NCBI RefSeq assembly: GCF_000721075.1
Contig: NZ_JOEQ01000005.1
Coordinates: 310,001 to 374,000, forward strand
Length of the DNA: 64,000 nucleotides
Direction: 5' to 3'
Origin: Streptosporangium amethystogenes
GTDB taxonomy: Bacteria; Actinomycetota; Actinomycetes; Streptosporangiales; Streptosporangiaceae
Shown: positions 61,279 through 64,000 of the stretch, in pieces
Numbering within the stretch: the stretch's first letter is position 1
Layout of the letters: every line of letters starts with the position of its first letter
Notes under the pieces: model-generated
The model's input: the letters and a program-made list of their open reading frames with translations, nothing else
Told to the model about the DNA's origin: nothing
The model's database searches: none
Position numbers and translations under genes: made by a program

Positions 61279-62574
61279 ATGCGCATGAGGGTCGTGCTGG
61301 CCGCAGGCCTCCTCGTTCTGGCCGCCGGATGCGGTTCGGAATCGCCAGCGGCCGCCCCCGACGAGCCGGTGACGATCAAATTCCAGAGCCTCGCCTGGCA
61401 GAAGGAGTCGATCGCCGCCAACAAGCAGCTCGTCGAGGAGTGGAACAAGGCCAACCCCAAGATCCAGGTCGAGTACATCCAGGGAAGCTGGGACAACGTC
61501 AACGACCAGCTCGTCACCTCCTTCGAGGCGGGCGACCCCCCGGACGTCATCCACGACGACTCCCCGGCTCTGTCCGGCTTCGCCAGCCGCGGCTACCTGC
61601 TGGACATCAAGGACAAGATCCCGGCCGAGCTGAAGGGGGACATCCCGCAGCCCGCCTGGGACACCGTCACCTTCGGCGACGGCAAGGGCGGCCAGGGCGT
61701 GTACGGCGTGCCGTTCCTGCAGGAGTCGCAGGTCATCATCGGAAACAAGAAGCTGCTCGCGGCGGCCGGCGTGCGGATCCCGACCCCGGACAGTCCGTGG
61801 ACGTGGGACGAGTTCGCCGAGATCTCCAAGAAGCTCACCAAGGGTGACGCCTACGGTGTCGCCTGGCCGATGAAGTCACCGGTCAACAAGGTGCTCAACC
61901 TTGCCCTGAACTTCGGCGGCACCTTCTTCCAGACCGACGCCGGCGGCAAGACGACGGTCAAGGTCGGTGCCGAGGAGCGCGAGGTGCTCCAGCGCATCCA
62001 CGACCAGCTCCACAAGGACAGGTCCGCCGACCCGTCCGCGCTCGGCATGGGCTCGGCCGATCCGCTGCCCGGTTTCTACGCCGGCAAGTACGCGATGCTG
62101 CCCGCAGGCGTCTACCTGCGCCAGCAGGTCGTGGAGCAGGCGCCGGACGGCTTCGAGTGGATCACCCTCCCGCCGCTGAAGGGCGTCGGCTCCGAGCAGG
62201 GAGCCGTCTCGCAGACGCTGTCGGTCGCCGCGGACAGCAAGTATCCCGAGCAGTCGCTGAAGTTCATCTCCTTCTTCCTCAACGGTTCCAACCAGGTCAA
62301 GCTCGCCAAGGGCGACTGGCTGCTGCCGACCTCCGTCAAGGCCGCGGGCGACCCCGCCATGACGGTCGAGGAGAACGGATGGAACGTGGCGACCGCGTCG
62401 GCCAAGAATCTCGTGGTCGCGCCGTTCCTGAAGGTCAACGGCTTCGACGAGTGGAAGAGCAAGGTGGCCACGCCGGCCCTGCAGCAGTACTTCGCCAACA
62501 AGATCACCCTCGACGAGACGGCGAAGAAGCTCGTCGACGAGGGCAACAAGGTGCTGGAGCGGTACAACCGGTGA
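61279..62574 (+). CDS. sugar-binding lipoprotein (SBP_bac_1)
   Basis: A 431-residue extracytoplasmic sugar-binding protein. Signal peptide with lipobox LAAGC (about 14-18), then TIKFQSLAWQKESIAANKQLVEEWNKANPKIQVEYIQGSWDN and the family landmark YGVPFLQESQVIIGNKKLLAAAGV (about 156-179). AGGAG lies 7-9 bp before the ATG. Its stop overlaps the GTG of the ADP-ribosylglycohydrolase-family gene, which ties sugar uptake to that enzyme. Confidence 0.9.
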   Translation: MRMRVVLAAGLLVLAAGCGSESPAAAPDEPVTIKFQSLAWQKESIAANKQLVEEWNKANPKIQVEYIQGSWDNVNDQLVTSFEAGDPPDVIHDDSPALSGFASRGYLLDIKDKIPAELKGDIPQPAWDTVTFGDGKGGQGVYGVPFLQESQVIIGNKKLLAAAGVRIPTPDSPWTWDEFAEISKKLTKGDAYGVAWPMKSPVNKVLNLALNFGGTFFQTDAGGKTTVKVGAEEREVLQRIHDQLHKDRSADPSALGMGSADPLPGFYAGKYAMLPAGVYLRQQVVEQAPDGFEWITLPPLKGVGSEQGAVSQTLSVAADSKYPEQSLKFISFFLNGSNQVKLAKGDWLLPTSVKAAGDPAMTVEENGWNVATASAKNLVVAPFLKVNGFDEWKSKVATPALQQYFANKITLDETAKKLVDEGNKVLERYNR

Positions 62575-63533
62575 CATTGACACATCGGGGGCGCGCCCGG
62601 GGGTGTCTGCTCGGCCTCGCGGCCGGCGACGCCCTAGGGCGGCCGGCTGAGAACCTCTCGCCCGAACAGATCGCCGCCCGCTGGGGGAGGCTGACCGAGA
62701 TCGACGGCGGCGGCACCGACGACACCGAGTACACCATCTTCGCGGCCTCCCTGCTCATACGGCACGGGCACGCGCTGACCTCCCAGGACGTCGCCCAGGC
62801 CTACCAGCAGGAGATCATCCCGCTGATCGACGGACCGATGAAGGGCGCGGGCTTCTCCGAGCTCGGTGCCATCCAGGCACTCCGGCAGGGACTCCGGCCA
62901 CCGCTGACCGGCCAGTGGCACCGCCACGGCTGGTCGGACGGCCTGGCCATGCGCGCCGCACCGTACGGGATCTTCGCCGCGGGTGACCCCGGCGAGGCCG
63001 CTCGTCTGGTGGAGGTCGACGGCAGCGTGAGCAACGCGGGGGAGGGCATCCTCGGCGGCCGTGCGGTCGCCGGGGCGGTGGCCGCCGCGATGGCGGGCGC
63101 CTCCCCGGACGAGGCGGTCACGGCCGGCCTCGGCGTGATCCCCGAGGACTCGTGGACCGCCCGCAGCGTCAACCGCGCCCGCGAGGCCCTCGGCCCCGGG
63201 TCCGGTGACGTCGCCGGGCGGTTGCACGAGGCGGTCGTGGTCCGGCACTACCCGTGGACGGACCTGGCTCCCGAAGCCGTCGCCCTCGCCTTCGCCGCCT
63301 ACCTGATGGGCGGCGGAGAGGTCGAGGAGTCCGTGGTGATCGCGGCGAACCTGGGGCGGGACGCCGACACCACCGCGGCCATCGCCGGCGCCCTCGCCGG
63401 GGCGGGGCGCGGTGAGGCGGCGGTGCCGGAGCGGTGGGCACGGCAGATCGGCCCGGTCGAGGGGCGCTGCCTGCCGGTGACCGCGGGACGGCATGTGCTC
63501 GATGTGGCCGATCAACTCGTGGAAGGGACGTAG
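62571..63533 (+). CDS. ADP-ribosylglycohydrolase-family protein 1
   Basis: A 320-residue member of the ARH/DraG family. Metal- and ligand-binding motifs: GCLLGLAAGDALGRPAE (about 10-26), GGTDDTEYTIFA (about 48-59, the TDD motif), EGILGG with SNAG, and the C-terminal GRDADTTAAIAGALAGA (about 262-278). The family cleaves ADP-ribosyl bonds; many actinobacterial members sit in sugar operons and may hydrolyse ribosyl or nucleoside-like glycosides. GTG overlaps the binding-protein stop, so it is the likely intracellular hydrolase of the imported compound (inference). Confidence 0.87.
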   Translation: MTLTHRGRARGCLLGLAAGDALGRPAENLSPEQIAARWGRLTEIDGGGTDDTEYTIFAASLLIRHGHALTSQDVAQAYQQEIIPLIDGPMKGAGFSELGAIQALRQGLRPPLTGQWHRHGWSDGLAMRAAPYGIFAAGDPGEAARLVEVDGSVSNAGEGILGGRAVAGAVAAAMAGASPDEAVTAGLGVIPEDSWTARSVNRAREALGPGSGDVAGRLHEAVVVRHYPWTDLAPEAVALAFAAYLMGGGEVEESVVIAANLGRDADTTAAIAGALAGAGRGEAAVPERWARQIGPVEGRCLPVTAGRHVLDVADQLVEGT

Positions 63534-63537
63534 GGCG

Positions 63538-64000
63538 ATGACGTCGGGGGACAGGATCCTGGGGGCGTTCGCCGGTCTGGCGATGGGCGACGCGGCGGGA
63601 TGGCCGTCGTCGCGGCACAGGGCGGGGGTGCACGCACCGTGGAGCAGACGCCTGCACCGCGAGCTCGACGCCTTCGCCGAGGAGCATCGGGTGACCACTC
63701 TGCCGGTGCCGTTCGCGCTCAACCAGCCGGTCGCGCCGCTGGTGATGGGGCCGTCCGACGACGCCGAATGGCTCGCCTGGACCGTGCTCACCATCGACGA
63801 GGACCGCGCGGCGGCGTTCGCCGGCCTGACCGGCAGGGACGATGTCAGGGCGCGGATCTCGGTGCGGACCGCGCTGGACAACCTCGCGCGCGGTCTCGGC
63901 CCTCCCGCCAGCGGGCACGACAACCCGCACTTCTTCGACGACGCCGCGGTCGTGCGGGCGGTCGCCTTCGGGGCCGCCGGGCTGGATCCCACGGCCGACG
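63538..64000 (+). CDS. ADP-ribosylglycohydrolase-family protein 2 (partial)
   Basis: The first 154 codons of a second ARH-family gene, cut by the window end. It starts 4 bp after the previous stop with MTSGDRILGAFAGLAMGDAAG, the family start, and has MGPSDDAEWLAWTVLTID as its version of the DDTE motif (SDDAEW). Sequence identity to its neighbour is low, so it is not a recent tandem copy. Probably a paralogue with different specificity in the same operon. Confidence 0.82.
   Translation, partial: MTSGDRILGAFAGLAMGDAAGWPSSRHRAGVHAPWSRRLHRELDAFAEEHRVTTLPVPFALNQPVAPLVMGPSDDAEWLAWTVLTIDEDRAAAFAGLTGRDDVRARISVRTALDNLARGLGPPASGHDNPHFFDDAAVVRAVAFGAAGLDPTAD

Overview
The window is high-GC DNA from a mycelial actinomycete. 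The gene set (SARP and NB-ARC/TPR regulators, an XRE-DUF397 pair, many GTG/TTG starts, 4-bp ATGA/GTGA overlaps, TAXI-type TRAP transport, Ski2-like helicase with DUF3516) points to the Streptosporangiaceae or a close relative. That placement is inference from gene content; no rRNA gene is present.

Region 1 (1-15.1 kb) looks like a small specialised-metabolite locus. A tightly overlapping plus-strand operon encodes two ATP-grasp ligases, a DDAH/amidinotransferase-like enzyme, a small unassigned protein, a dipeptide-receptor-like protein with no visible signal peptide, a cation/proton antiporter, an MFS exporter and a D-amino-acid-oxidase-like flavoenzyme. Facing it is a minus-strand operon with a transthyretin-fold (HIUase-like) protein that has lost catalytic residues, a SARP activator and an unassigned protein. 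Next come a 50-residue probable secreted peptide ending in NTPWG and a large SARP/NB-ARC/TPR regulator. The divergent region at 11.23-11.47 kb carries 11-bp-spaced repeats typical of SARP operators.

Region 2 (15.2-18.4 kb) holds a DUF885 metallopeptidase and an XRE-DUF397 pair with a palindrome upstream.

Region 3 (18.6-38.2 kb) is a large catabolic island: XdhC and CoxG-like maturation proteins diverging from HyuA/HyuB-like ATP-dependent ring-opening subunits, an IclR regulator, a ribose-type ABC importer, a three-subunit molybdenum hydroxylase, an amidase, a CoA-transferase, a fused carboxyltransferase and an NmrA-like protein. The order suggests uptake, hydroxylation, ATP-dependent ring opening, deamidation, CoA activation and (de)carboxylation of an N-heterocycle. 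Two promoters carry paired IclR-like operators, each pair spaced exactly 20 bp.

Region 4 (38.3-46.5 kb) is mixed: an ArsC-like protein, a Ni/Co-type transporter with a Gly-His tract, a purple-acid-phosphatase-like enzyme, a secreted protein, then a stretch of gene remnants (M16 peptidase C-terminus, topoisomerase IB N-terminus, internally deleted CBS protein, permease C-terminus) around intact SDR, ChaB and hemerythrin genes. It ends at three tRNA genes (Val, Cys, Gly).

Region 5 (46.6-64 kb) contains an ACT-domain protein, a tRNA-dihydrouridine synthase, a TRAP/TAXI transporter, a DUF2087 regulator, a Ski2-like helicase, an acyltransferase-3, a NarL-type two-component system, and a LacI-controlled sugar ABC importer operon ending in two consecutive ADP-ribosylglycohydrolase-family genes, the second cut by the window edge.
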